In this document: positions 9,232-18,248 of the stretch, one piece after another
How positions within the stretch are numbered: the stretch's first letter is position 1
Layout of the letters: every line of letters starts with the position of its first letter
From: Lachnospiraceae bacterium MD308
GTDB taxonomy: Bacteria > Bacillota > Clostridia > Lachnospirales > Lachnospiraceae
NCBI GenBank assembly: GCA_010206225.2
Contig: VIQU02000008.1
Location: forward strand, 50,284-114,283
Direction: 5' to 3'
DNA: 64,000 nt
Position numbers and translations under genes: made by a program
Notes under the pieces: model-generated
The model's input: the letters and a program-made list of their open reading frames with translations, nothing else
The model's database searches: none
What the model was told of the DNA's origin: nothing

Positions 9232-9894
9232 TCAAAACTTCAACTTACGGATATTCTGCAGTGTCTCCATATATGTCTTATCTTTGCCAAACAGAAGCGT
9301 TGTCCCCAGCACAAAGCCCTTTACGCCCCTCGGGGCATACTCCAGTATCCGCCCCGCGCTGCAGGCGCCGTCCCAGTACAGTTCAAAATCCATATCTTCC
9401 TTTATGGAGAGCAGTTTCGTGATCTTCTTTCCCACGTAGGGAAGATACATCTGTCCCGCATTGCCGGGATTTACCGACATCACAAGAACTTTTTTTACGA
9501 TTCTTAACATCTCAAAAACCGTCTCCACAGAAGTGCCCGGATTGATGGCAATCCCAGGAATCATACCCGCATCGATGATTCTCTGCAAGGTTGTAGAAGG
9601 GTGGTATTCCGCCTCCGGATGGATATAGACTGTATCTCCTTTCCGCAGATTGGAAAGAAAAAGCCCTATGTTATTGCTGGGGTGCTCGATCATCAGATGA
9701 ACGTCCAGCGGTTTCTTCGCAGAGCCGGCTATGTAGCGCATATCGTTCAGAGACATGGCAAAATTAGGGACGTAGCGTCCGTCCATGATATCAATGTGGA
9801 AAGAATCGATACCGCCTGTTTCAAGATCATGCACTTCTTTTTCCATGTTCCCGTAATTGGCACACATCATGGAAGCCATTAATTCGAAATCCAT
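9232..9894 (-). CDS. Ribulose-phosphate 3-epimerase family protein
   Basis: TIM-barrel epimerase interconverting ribulose-5-phosphate and xylulose-5-phosphate or a related ketose phosphate. It shows FHIDIMDGRYVPNF, the paired metal ligands in LDVHLMIEHP, and MSVNPGNAGQ near residue 140. The C-terminus carries WDGACSAGRI where RPEs normally read VDGG followed by a phosphate-binding glycine loop; this variation suggests a specialised substrate, perhaps one without the usual phosphate contacts (allulose-6-P/GatY-like variants also exist). It heads a three-gene unit with the cytidylyltransferase and dehydrogenase downstream. Confidence 0.83.
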   Translation of the reverse strand: MDFELMASMMCANYGNMEKEVHDLETGGIDSFHIDIMDGRYVPNFAMSLNDMRYIAGSAKKPLDVHLMIEHPSNNIGLFLSNLRKGDTVYIHPEAEYHPSTTLQRIIDAGMIPGIAINPGTSVETVFEMLRIVKKVLVMSVNPGNAGQMYLPYVGKKITKLLSIKEDMDFELYWDGACSAGRILEYAPRGVKGFVLGTTLLFGKDKTYMETLQNIRKLKF

Positions 9895-9972
9895 TGTTAT
9901 AATCTCTCCTCTTGCTACAAAAATTCTTATCTGTATACATCAACTTATACTTATATCACTAAAAATATATAC

Positions 9973-11106
9973 TCAATTTTCCTTGTTCATATTTAATGCA
10001 ACTGTTCTCTCATATATCGATAAGTATCTCCTTCTTGATTCCTTGTTCGCTTTTTTCATTGTTCCATCCAGCCAGCCCCCATTAAACCAATGAACCGAAT
10101 ATGTATTTTCTGTTTCATATATCATTCCTGACATATAATCATACGGATGAAAATAATCGTAAGCATATATATTCATATTGCCGATTATCTGTGTCTTCCC
10201 ATTCAGCTTATAACCTTCTTTTATGGCCACTCTTGTATCATAAAATCCACAAGTGTTTTTATTGGGTTTTCCGTCATCATCTGTAAAAAATATATCCTGC
10301 CTGGCATCCAGAAACTTCTTAATCATAGGGTGTTTTTTGACTGCACCGCTGAGTCCGCCAAAGTTTATGATCTGCCATTTTTCCACTCCGCAAAACGCAT
10401 CCTGACAAAGAAGATCGTCTATATTCCTTTTTATTTCTACATCCGTATCAAGATATAAGCCGCCTTCATTGTATAAAATGTCCAATCTTGCATAATCGGG
10501 AACAAATCCATAAGCCCCCGCCTTATAAGCCTGCTCCATAAATGGATGTCTGCTAAAATCATAATTAGATTCGTTCCACTCAATAATCTCATAATCTGGA
10601 CAGTAATATCTCCAACTTTCAAGGCATTTTTTTAAATCATCCGAAAGTTTCTCTCCACCCAGCCACATATAATGCAGCTTTCGCGGAATTCTCTGCTCTG
10701 CTGTTTTAACAGCTTCACCGCTTGACTTTTCGGTGCAATAATTATATATCAGCAGCATCGGCATAATATAACATGTCATATGTACAGTACATTTCATCAG
10801 CTCAAGTTGATTTATAACATCAGAAAATCTGCTTATATTTAGTAGAATTACCGTTTCCTCCGAACAATGTTCTAAATAATCAGGAGATTTTATATCAAAG
10901 TACTTCCCACATACTGCAATCGCAGTTCCCCATTTCGTTTTATCGTTATCAAGATAACAATCTATATATTGGCAAATTCCATACCTGTCCAGGATTTCAG
11001 GTGCAACAACATTCCCAATTGCGCCTGTCCCAAACAATACGATTTTGCTGTCCTTCTCTTTAACTCTTTTTGCAAACATTTCAAATTTGCAACACTCTAA
11101 TTTCAT
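9973..11106 (-). CDS. Glycosyltransferase with DXD sugar-binding region (OCH1/TcdA-like) fused to an N-terminal Rossmann-like module
   Basis: Residues about 20-115 form the recurring Rossmann-like module (VLFGTGAIGN followed by YLDNDKTKWG). From about residue 140 the protein is a Gly_transf_sug/OCH1-type transferase: IPRKLHYMWLGG, then FVPDYARLDILYNEGG and the DXD motif in YLDTDVEI. It probably transfers a hexose from a nucleotide sugar in the cytoplasm. The ATG at 11106 (GAGGT upstream, 8 bases after the previous stop) is chosen over a TTG at 11142. Acceptor and donor are unknown. Confidence 0.82.
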   Translation of the reverse strand: MKLECCKFEMFAKRVKEKDSKIVLFGTGAIGNVVAPEILDRYGICQYIDCYLDNDKTKWGTAIAVCGKYFDIKSPDYLEHCSEETVILLNISRFSDVINQLELMKCTVHMTCYIMPMLLIYNYCTEKSSGEAVKTAEQRIPRKLHYMWLGGEKLSDDLKKCLESWRYYCPDYEIIEWNESNYDFSRHPFMEQAYKAGAYGFVPDYARLDILYNEGGLYLDTDVEIKRNIDDLLCQDAFCGVEKWQIINFGGLSGAVKKHPMIKKFLDARQDIFFTDDDGKPNKNTCGFYDTRVAIKEGYKLNGKTQIIGNMNIYAYDYFHPYDYMSGMIYETENTYSVHWFNGGWLDGTMKKANKESRRRYLSIYERTVALNMNKEN

Positions 11107-11114
11107 AAAACTTT

Positions 11115-12071
11115 CTACCTCTTTACAACTAATGTTAGACAATCCAAATCAGGATAAACCCAATCAACAATCTTTTGCTCTTCTATTTCAAACCCGACGC
11201 GATATGCCAAATATGCAAATATTTTTGCATCCATAAAACTCCTCGACTCTATCCCTGTATCATAAGAAGCTTTATAGTCAGAGTCATTGTTAGAATGATG
11301 GAACAACGCCTTTCCCCCAGGCTTCAATATTCTGTATGTTTCTTTCAAATAGTTTCCTATATCAAAAAGTTCAAAATGTACCATGGAATCATAGGTAAAG
11401 AGCGATGTGTAACTGCCGTCAGTGAGTTCTGATAAGTCATATCCATTATTAATTACATAAGATATCTTATCTTCGCCCGAAAACCGCCGTTTGCATAAAT
11501 CTATATTTTCTTCGAGAACATCAACTAATGTTATCTGTCCTGCCCTGTCAAGATAATGCGGTACATGCCGTCCTCTACCGCATGCCAATTCCACAACATT
11601 TTCTAAATCAAGCCTGTCAAAAAACTTATGGCATAAACTTTCTTTCCCCCAGAAAAAATCAAGCGCGCCAGCACTTTCTGCAATTTCAAAATATTGATTC
11701 ATTGAGTCGATATGCGAAATAGCGCAAAACTCTCTCTCATAATCCAGCCTCGACATTAGACGCATCTCATTTACAACCCATTCGTCCAGATTATGGTAAA
11801 ACCTTTTCCCATCGCCTTCCAAAAGCCTTACAACTCCAGCTTTCAGCTCCTTCCTTACAGCGACAACAAACGAAAGCCCCAGCTTACAGGCTTCCTGATA
11901 TGAGATTACAGGCAATGTCTCTAACGTGCCTATCTCTTCGGCATTTCTGTCACAAAAACATTGCACACAACTATCCAGATTATGTTTTCGAAGAAACAAA
12001 AGGTATGCCTGTCCCTTTTTACCGGCACCGTAAATAATAATATTATTGTTACCCATTATGCTTTCTTTCAT
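11115..12071 (-). CDS. SAM-dependent methyltransferase with N-terminal Rossmann-like module
   Basis: Residues 10-85 are the recurring module (IIYGAGKKGQ, then CFCDRNAEEIG and LPVISYQEA). Residues about 165-290 form a class I methyltransferase: motif I VVELACGRGRHVPHYL, an acidic residue at the end of strand 2 (ITLVDVLEEN) and the late ILKPGGKALFHHS strand. It probably methylates a sugar or a polymer end. The start is one base after the rfbG stop, with weak Shine-Dalgarno matches, so it probably depends on coupling to rfbG. Confidence 0.82.
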   Translation of the reverse strand: MKESIMGNNNIIIYGAGKKGQAYLLFLRKHNLDSCVQCFCDRNAEEIGTLETLPVISYQEACKLGLSFVVAVRKELKAGVVRLLEGDGKRFYHNLDEWVVNEMRLMSRLDYEREFCAISHIDSMNQYFEIAESAGALDFFWGKESLCHKFFDRLDLENVVELACGRGRHVPHYLDRAGQITLVDVLEENIDLCKRRFSGEDKISYVINNGYDLSELTDGSYTSLFTYDSMVHFELFDIGNYLKETYRILKPGGKALFHHSNNDSDYKASYDTGIESRSFMDAKIFAYLAYRVGFEIEEQKIVDWVYPDLDCLTLVVKR

Positions 12072-12072
12072 C

Positions 12073-13119
12073 TCATTTCACGTAATTTTTGATCTGAAAC
12101 TCAGTAAATTTTTTCATATCCTCACCCGCCGCAAACGCCTTGTACCACTGCACGGTTTCCTCAACCGCCCGTCTTGCATCCCAAGCCGGTCTCCAGCCAA
12201 GTCTGGATTTTGCTTTTGAAGTATCAAGCCGCAGAAGATTTGCCTCATGGGCTTGTCTCTCCGAATTTGTCGCTTCCCATGACGCATGGTCGCCCCAAAT
12301 CTGACAGAAAAGCTTACAGACATCCCTCGTTTTCAGGCAGTCCAAATATTCCGGTCCCACATTATAGCTTCCTGCAAATGCCTTATCTTGCATCTGCCTC
12401 TCTGCCACCATAATGTAAAAACTGATTGCCTCCAGAATATGTTGATACGGTCTTACGGAATCTGGATTTCTTACTGCAATTTTTCTGCCGGCCACCGTAT
12501 CTCTGAAACAATCAGGAATTATCCTAAATTCACTAAAATCACCGCCTCCTATTACATTACCGGCTCTGCAGGTAGATACTGCAATTTGTCTCTCCCCAAA
12601 AAAGGACCGGATATAAGAAGCCGTCACAAGTTCGCTGCAGGATTTACTGTTAGAATACGGCTCATAACCATCTAGCCAGTCCGTCTCACGATATGGAAAT
12701 TCCCATTCATTATTCAGATATACTTTATCTGTCGTTACATTTACGAAGGAGCTCACGCATTCGGTATTTCGAATACATTCGCAGACATTGACCGTGCCCA
12801 TAACATTCACGTCATAGGTGTTTCGGGGATTCCTATAGGATTCCAATACAATTGGCTGCGCGGCCAAATGGAATACAATCTCCGGTTTCTCAGCCTTAAA
12901 AATTCTTAACAGCCTATCATAATCACGAATATCCGCAATATACTCATTGATGTTTTGTCTTTGGTTCAAAAGCTCATAGAGATTGGGATCTGTCACCGGT
13001 TCCAATGCTATTCCCGTCACGTCCGCCCCCATAAGAAGAAGCATTTGCGTTATCCAGCTTCCCTTAAATCCGGTATTCCCGGTTATCAGTATCTTTTTCC
13101 CTTTATAGAAATTATCCAT
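12073..13119 (-). CDS. rfbG: CDP-glucose 4,6-dehydratase
   Basis: Extended SDR converting CDP-D-glucose to CDP-4-keto-6-deoxy-D-glucose, the second step to 3,6-dideoxyhexoses. Length is 348 residues. It has ITGNTGFKGSW (NAD loop with the FKGSW typical of RfbG), HLAAQPIVLES, TTDKVY, the catalytic YSNSK, and CRAGNVIGGGDF. The ATG at 13119 has GAGGTG 8 bases upstream, better than the ATG two codons earlier. It works between RfbF (27637-28446) and RfbH (immediately upstream in the operon). Confidence 0.94.
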   Translation of the reverse strand: MDNFYKGKKILITGNTGFKGSWITQMLLLMGADVTGIALEPVTDPNLYELLNQRQNINEYIADIRDYDRLLRIFKAEKPEIVFHLAAQPIVLESYRNPRNTYDVNVMGTVNVCECIRNTECVSSFVNVTTDKVYLNNEWEFPYRETDWLDGYEPYSNSKSCSELVTASYIRSFFGERQIAVSTCRAGNVIGGGDFSEFRIIPDCFRDTVAGRKIAVRNPDSVRPYQHILEAISFYIMVAERQMQDKAFAGSYNVGPEYLDCLKTRDVCKLFCQIWGDHASWEATNSERQAHEANLLRLDTSKAKSRLGWRPAWDARRAVEETVQWYKAFAAGEDMKKFTEFQIKNYVK

Positions 13120-13163
13120 CAGCATTGCACCTCTGTTTCGTTTATGCTAACAAGCGACCTAAA

Positions 13164-14492
13164 TCAGCAATTTACGGCCTCTCTAATGATCATAGCCATA
13201 TAATCCAGCTTTTCATCTGTCATGCCCGGATAGACTCCTACCCAAAACGAATCCCTCATAATCCGATCTGTATTTGATAAATCTCCCACGATGCGAAACC
13301 CCTCTCCAGACTTTCTCATTTCATCAAAACACGGATGCCTCGTAAGGTTGCCTGCAAAAAGCATTCTTGTCTGTACTCCATGGTTCTCAATATACGAAAC
13401 GACTTTTCCCCGCTCCACCCCCTCACGGCAGGTCATAAGAAAGCCAAACCAGCTTGGACAGGAATCCGGACATTTTTCCGGAAGGATAAGTTTATCTTCA
13501 AGATCATGGAGTTTATCATATAATCTCTTAAAATTGCTCTGTCTTCTGGCAACAAAAGAGGGGAGTTTTTTTAACTGTGCGGTTCCTATCGCAGCTTGCA
13601 AATCCGTAGCTTTCAAATTATACCCAAAATGTGAGTATACATATTTGTGATCATAGCCTTCCGGCAATTCTCCAAATTGCCCGTCAAAACGATGTCCGCA
13701 GCGGTTATCCTCTCCGGAGGCACAGCTACAGTCTCTCCCCCAATCCCTCATGGAACGAATAATTTTATGTAAAAGCGGGTTATTTGTGTATACTGCCCCT
13801 CCTTCTCCTGTCGTCATATGGTGCGGAGGATAAAAGGATGATGTGCCGATATCCCCTATGGCGCCGGTAAATTTCTTCTCTCCATTAAGCTCATAGACAG
13901 ATCCAAGTGCGTCACAGTTATCTTCAATCAGCCACAGATTATGCACATCGCAAAATTTCTTTACTGCTTTCAGGTCAAACGGATTTCCAAGGGTATGAGC
14001 CGCCATCACTACCTTTGTCCGCTCCGACAGCGCATTCTCAAGCATACTAATGTCAAGATTATATTGAGGTATCGTAACATCAATAAAAACCGGCACAACC
14101 CCATACTGTATGGCAGGAGTTACCGTTGTAGGAAATCCTGCCGCCACTGTAATCATCTCATCTCCCGGACGCACCCCCCGCTCCCCCAGCAGCGGAGAAG
14201 TAAGTGCCATAAAACCAAGCAGATTTGCAGACGAACCGGAATTTACAAAGGAGCAATATTTCACATTCAAATATTCTGCAAGTTTCGATTCAAATTCTTT
14301 GGTATACCGCCCTGATGTAAGCCAAAATTCCAGTGCGGCATCAACAAGATTGGTCACTTCCTCTTCGTCATAAACCCGGGATGCATAGGGGATATAATCG
14401 CCAGAATTAAGGGCCGCTTTAGCCTCTTGTAAATTCATATATTCTTTGACATCATTTAAAATTTGAGTTCGGAGATCAGCTTCTTTCATCAC
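13164..14492 (-). CDS. rfbH: CDP-4-keto-6-deoxy-glucose 3-dehydrase (RfbH, E1)
   Basis: PMP- and [2Fe-2S]-dependent sugar dehydrase removing the C3 hydroxyl of CDP-4-keto-6-deoxyglucose. It belongs to the DegT/AspC fold but the PLP lysine is replaced by histidine in SFYPPHHMTTGEGG, the hallmark of this enzyme. The iron-sulfur cysteines are visible in RDCSCASGEDNRCGHRF. Other motifs: SGSSANLLGFMAL and LIEDNCDALGS. Length is 442, as expected. The E3 reductase (AscD/RfbI) that usually supplies electrons is not in this window and must come from elsewhere. Confidence 0.95.
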   Translation of the reverse strand: MMKEADLRTQILNDVKEYMNLQEAKAALNSGDYIPYASRVYDEEEVTNLVDAALEFWLTSGRYTKEFESKLAEYLNVKYCSFVNSGSSANLLGFMALTSPLLGERGVRPGDEMITVAAGFPTTVTPAIQYGVVPVFIDVTIPQYNLDISMLENALSERTKVVMAAHTLGNPFDLKAVKKFCDVHNLWLIEDNCDALGSVYELNGEKKFTGAIGDIGTSSFYPPHHMTTGEGGAVYTNNPLLHKIIRSMRDWGRDCSCASGEDNRCGHRFDGQFGELPEGYDHKYVYSHFGYNLKATDLQAAIGTAQLKKLPSFVARRQSNFKRLYDKLHDLEDKLILPEKCPDSCPSWFGFLMTCREGVERGKVVSYIENHGVQTRMLFAGNLTRHPCFDEMRKSGEGFRIVGDLSNTDRIMRDSFWVGVYPGMTDEKLDYMAMIIREAVNC

Positions 14493-14701
14493 TATAAACC
14501 GCCTTTCTTTCTAATTTAGAAAATAACTAATTGCTCTGCTGCCGGAATCAATTCACACCTTTCAAACAATATTTTAACAGTATCTTTCTTTTATCATGCT
14601 ATTCCATTCATTCCTCTCCATAAAAACGTATTTTACAACATCCCATATACCCCTGCCGTCCACATCCAATATTTAATCTACTTTAAATCTGTCATGTGTA
14701 T

Positions 14702-16273
14702 TTAACCCTTCCGATAAATAGACGGAGTAAGAAAATGCAATGTCATTTCCTGAAAACAACTGTCCAGAATTTCCGTTACTTTAATATTCTCTTCATCATA
14801 TCTATATATAGACTCCATGCATGCAGCCACAAAATTATCCTTTCCTGAAAATCCATCCCAACCTGCTATATGGCATTCCCTGATGCCCAGTCTCTCCACT
14901 AGATGTAATAGCATAAGCATACAATTATCCCAAAATAGATTCCCGAACCATCCAAGTTCATTTGTATTGACTTTATTGGCATTTCCCTCGAATTCCCCTT
15001 CCAAATGCGCTGACACAATAAGCCTTGATGATGGTACACTTTCCTTAATTCTATCCAGTCTCTTGACATTACTGCAAAAAATATAATTATATTCCATATT
15101 AGGCGGCTCAAAATTTGCGGCAATAACAAAAACATCATTCTCTCTGCAAAATACTTTCAATTTCTTATCATAATCTTTCAAAGAATGCCCTGGTGCCATC
15201 AAAAGAACTTTTTTATTTCCCACCTCATTCAAAAGTCTCCTTCTGAACGCATTGTCGTCAATCTCCAAATCAACCACTTTGTTATACAACTGCTCAATAT
15301 AGCTCTCATCATATCTGGCCTTCCTGCTTTTTTCCACCATGCCTAATATCTGCTTAATTTGTTTTGTTTTTAGTTTCTGCTTTTTCATCAGGTACTCCGC
15401 ATAGCTTCGATGCATCCTGTACTGTGCTGACAGTGAATAAGCAGTTTCGTATCCCCATGGATATATCGCCTTAAGCCCTGTGATGTAAGCATCAATTACA
15501 TCTAACGCCGCATCCACATCATAACCCGCCCCCTTTTTGCTATTCAGATATTCCATCATCAATTCAATGCACAAATTTCCAGGTTCTCTTCCCATCCCCA
15601 GTAAAGAACCATCCATGATGATATCCCTTTTATCTGAAACGGAATCCGCAATCGTCTGCGCAAGCGAAAATGCCATTTGTAGGTTGTCATGTAAATGGAA
15701 ACCTATTGTAATATCCGGTTTCAAATTATTGTCCGCTAACATAAGCAGGCGTAATAAATCCTCCTTCAACATGGAACCAAATGTGTCTACCAACGTAAAT
15801 GTACATGCCCCCATATCATTCACTGCAGCTATCAATTCCAAAACCTCCGCATCGGAATATCCGACAATATTGATTGGATTCACATGACAGCGGTATCCTC
15901 GTTTGATAACCCCTCTGCAGTATTCCAATCCGGCTTCTCTGTCATAATCATGAAAGGAAACCCGTATCTGTTTAATATGCCCCTCACATACAGGCAGCTT
16001 GTTAATGTCGTACTGATCTTCTTGGATCATAACCGTATATTCCGTGTTTCTATTATTTGCGCAAAAACAAAAGCGCTTCTCAAACTCTCTGATATCATTT
16101 GACGCGGCATAATCTATTCCAATATTATTTTCACGCAAAAAACCAATTTCAATATAATCTGTCTTTGACTTACATAATCCAGCAATAATATTTCTTATGA
16201 CATCCTCACCAAATTTTGAATTATTTTGATGTCCTCCGTCACGCAACGTACAATCCAACAAGCAGATCCCCAT
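14702..16273 (-). CDS. DRE-TIM aldolase fused to a DUF115-like C-terminal domain
   Basis: Residues 1-265 are a pyruvate-aldolase/HMGL-like TIM barrel: LLDCTLRDGGHQNN holds the metal-binding DRD-type motif, followed by EIGFLRE, LVDTFGSM and the second metal site GFHLHDN. The middle, about 270-345, is helical. Residues about 350-523 resemble the DUF115/Maf fold (VLLMAPGHSLKDYD, then VIAANFEPPN, IFCSNV and HIAGWDGFS). Annotators call such proteins 'aldolase catalytic domain-containing'; I know of no assigned reaction. The adjacent KdsB-like cytidylyltransferase suggests it makes a 2-keto acid sugar that becomes CMP-linked. The 209 bases upstream (14493-14701) hold no gene. Confidence 0.8.
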   Translation of the reverse strand: MGICLLDCTLRDGGHQNNSKFGEDVIRNIIAGLCKSKTDYIEIGFLRENNIGIDYAASNDIREFEKRFCFCANNRNTEYTVMIQEDQYDINKLPVCEGHIKQIRVSFHDYDREAGLEYCRGVIKRGYRCHVNPINIVGYSDAEVLELIAAVNDMGACTFTLVDTFGSMLKEDLLRLLMLADNNLKPDITIGFHLHDNLQMAFSLAQTIADSVSDKRDIIMDGSLLGMGREPGNLCIELMMEYLNSKKGAGYDVDAALDVIDAYITGLKAIYPWGYETAYSLSAQYRMHRSYAEYLMKKQKLKTKQIKQILGMVEKSRKARYDESYIEQLYNKVVDLEIDDNAFRRRLLNEVGNKKVLLMAPGHSLKDYDKKLKVFCRENDVFVIAANFEPPNMEYNYIFCSNVKRLDRIKESVPSSRLIVSAHLEGEFEGNANKVNTNELGWFGNLFWDNCMLMLLHLVERLGIRECHIAGWDGFSGKDNFVAACMESIYRYDEENIKVTEILDSCFQEMTLHFLTPSIYRKG

Positions 16274-16286
16274 GTACCTTCAACTC

Positions 16287-17024
16287 CTAAATCAAATTTT
16301 TATCACGCATCAGTCTGCGCACCTTTTCCAAATCCTTTGGCGTGTCTACAGAAAGACTTTTTTCAATATCCGCAATGAAAAATTGTAGTTTTTTACCATA
16401 ATCCAAAAATCGCAATGTATCTATGCTTTCTACTTTTTCAAAATATCCCGGAACAGAGCTCTGGTAAAATTCCAGCATCTTTTTATTATAGCCAAGCACT
16501 CCCACATGTTTATAATATGTAAAATCTAATGTTCCATAGGGATAAGGAATTGGTGTTCTGGACATGTACAAAGCTTCCTTCTTATCATTAAAAACAACTT
16601 TAATATTGGAAGCATCCATAACATCCACCGGATCATCCATAACACAAATTGTATTGGTACCATATTCAACGTTCTGCGGGATATCGTCCGGAACAGCCGC
16701 ATTGATCGCCGCAGGATCAATCATGGGTTCGTCCCCGTTAATAGTAATATAGAAATCCGCATGAATACTGTTTGATACTTCATACATGCGGTTCGCTGTC
16801 GTCTTGTTGTCAGGAGAAGTCATAATAACGTTCAGCCCATACTGAATGCAGATGTCCTCTATCCGTTTATCATCCGTCGCAACAATAACTTCGTCCAATT
16901 TTTCCGCTTTTAACGCCTGTTGATATACCCACCAGACCATTGGTTTCCCGCCTATGTCGGCAAGCGCCTTGCCTGGAAAGCGGGTGGATGCATAGCGGGA
17001 TGCTACTACGCCTAATGTTTTCAT
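16287..17024 (-). CDS. KdsB/NeuA-type CMP-sugar synthetase
   Basis: CTP:sugar-acid cytidylyltransferase, 245 residues, like 3-deoxy-manno-octulosonate cytidylyltransferase. It has ASRYASTRFPGKALADIGG, the metal-binding GDEP motif (ITINGDEPMID), SRTPIPYP, then KHVGVLGYNK and the late SIDTLRFLDYGKK, all in KdsB order. Gram-positive cells make no Kdo-lipid A, so the likely substrate is another 2-keto-3-deoxy acid, perhaps the product of the aldolase 13 bases downstream in the operon. Confidence 0.88.
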   Translation of the reverse strand: MKTLGVVASRYASTRFPGKALADIGGKPMVWWVYQQALKAEKLDEVIVATDDKRIEDICIQYGLNVIMTSPDNKTTANRMYEVSNSIHADFYITINGDEPMIDPAAINAAVPDDIPQNVEYGTNTICVMDDPVDVMDASNIKVVFNDKKEALYMSRTPIPYPYGTLDFTYYKHVGVLGYNKKMLEFYQSSVPGYFEKVESIDTLRFLDYGKKLQFFIADIEKSLSVDTPKDLEKVRRLMRDKNLI

Positions 17025-17095
17025 GTTATCTCCTCTTTTCGTGTCCGTCTGATTTATATTGTATTTTTATATTATCTTCTTGTTACTATCCGCTA

Positions 17096-17340
17096 CTATT
17101 GTTTCACGATAATTGCCGATAAACATCTATCCATAAACGGAATTACGGTAATCTTGTATTTTTCACAAAACTCATCTACTGCTTTTTTCACACCAGGGTA
17201 CACATAAGTCCCATAGTCATGCCGCCTATTAAATGTTTATAGTCATCCAATATTCCGCAAACCTGACATTCCTTCTCACTTAATGAATATACCACGTCTT
17301 TTCCCAAGCCGTTACATCCATAAACTAGCACTTTTTTCAT
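17096..17340 (-). pseudogene. Remnant of a Rossmann-module/TylF-type methyltransferase fusion with internal deletion
   Basis: An ATG at 17340 overlaps the preceding stop as ATGA and starts a recurring-module N-terminus (MKKVLVYGCNGLGKDVVYS, then ILDDYKH). About 40 codons in, the frame shifts at the GGCGGCATGAC stretch. The next frame reads HDYGTYVYPGVKKAVDEFC and a tail ending SAIIVKQ, which is how TylF/macrocin-type O-methyltransferases end. Some hundreds of bases of the middle are missing. The gene was therefore another module-plus-methyltransferase fusion, now dead. It fills most of the 312-base gap between the neighbouring genes. Confidence 0.72.
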
Positions 17341-18248
17341 AATAGTTTACATTCCCTTATAATCTTTCGGATTCCTTCTATAAATGTTGTTGACGGTTTC
17401 CAATCCGCATCCCTCATCAACTTATTGACGGATGGGCGCAAATCATAAATCAACCCATCATACGAAGATGCCAAAGATTCAAAACAAACATTGCTTCTGC
17501 TTCTAATTCCTCTATGTATGTCCATAACAAATTCCTTTAACATACGGTGTCGACCTGATGCAAAATTATAAACCCCACACGCTCCATCCGATATGCACAA
17601 ACTATACAATGCCTCGACCGCGTCAGTCACGTATAAATAATCCCATATCTGAGAACAATCATTCAATATACATTCCTCATTTTTCATAAATTTGCGGATA
17701 CAAGTCATTATAAGCGTTTTATTGTAATCATAGGGTCCATACAAGCTAAAATACCTGGGCTCTATAAAACGAATATTGTATTTTTTTGCCAACTCGGCGA
17801 CATCAAAATACACTTCCGCTTTATACCTTCCATATTCCGTATTCGGATTCATCAATGTCTGTTCTGTAATAACAGATTTGCATCTACCATACTCCGCCTG
17901 ACTTCCCGCCGTAACCAATATGGTATATCCTGTATCTGCCATACTCCTCATTGCATCCATATACAATTGATAATTCCTCTTTTGAAGTTCCGCATTTTGT
18001 CTCGCCGCTCCACGTGAACCATTCCAAGACAAATTAATAAAGCAATCTCCCTTGCCAACCATCTCTCCTAATGATCTGTATTCTTCCATATCACACTGAA
18101 CAACTTTGTATACATTCTCATAAAGTGAAAAATCAAATGTACAATCCCTTCTCACAATAGCAGTTATCTCCATATTATTCTTGAATCCAAAAATTTTGAG
18201 TATTTCTCTTCCAATAAAGCTATTGGCACCTGCCACTGCTACTTTCAT
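17337..18248 (-). CDS. NAD-dependent epimerase/dehydratase (extended SDR)
   Basis: Sugar-nucleotide SDR of 303 residues with VAGANSFIGREIL as the NAD loop, the INLSWNG strand, a SQAEYG segment and the catalytic YGRYKAE (Tyr-x3-Lys), then the substrate-side EPRYFSLYGPYD. It could be a 4-ketoreductase or epimerase acting on the CDP- or CMP-sugar made nearby. Its stop (TGA) overlaps the start of the methyltransferase remnant, and its start overlaps the stop of the upstream transketolase subunit. Confidence 0.87.
   Translation of the reverse strand: MKVAVAGANSFIGREILKIFGFKNNMEITAIVRRDCTFDFSLYENVYKVVQCDMEEYRSLGEMVGKGDCFINLSWNGSRGAARQNAELQKRNYQLYMDAMRSMADTGYTILVTAGSQAEYGRCKSVITEQTLMNPNTEYGRYKAEVYFDVAELAKKYNIRFIEPRYFSLYGPYDYNKTLIMTCIRKFMKNEECILNDCSQIWDYLYVTDAVEALYSLCISDGACGVYNFASGRHRMLKEFVMDIHRGIRSRSNVCFESLASSYDGLIYDLRPSVNKLMRDADWKPSTTFIEGIRKIIRECKLL

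Noticed and set aside
14493..14701. Small gene between rfbH and the aldolase gene
   Set aside because: No frame with a ribosome site or homology on either strand; left as intergenic.
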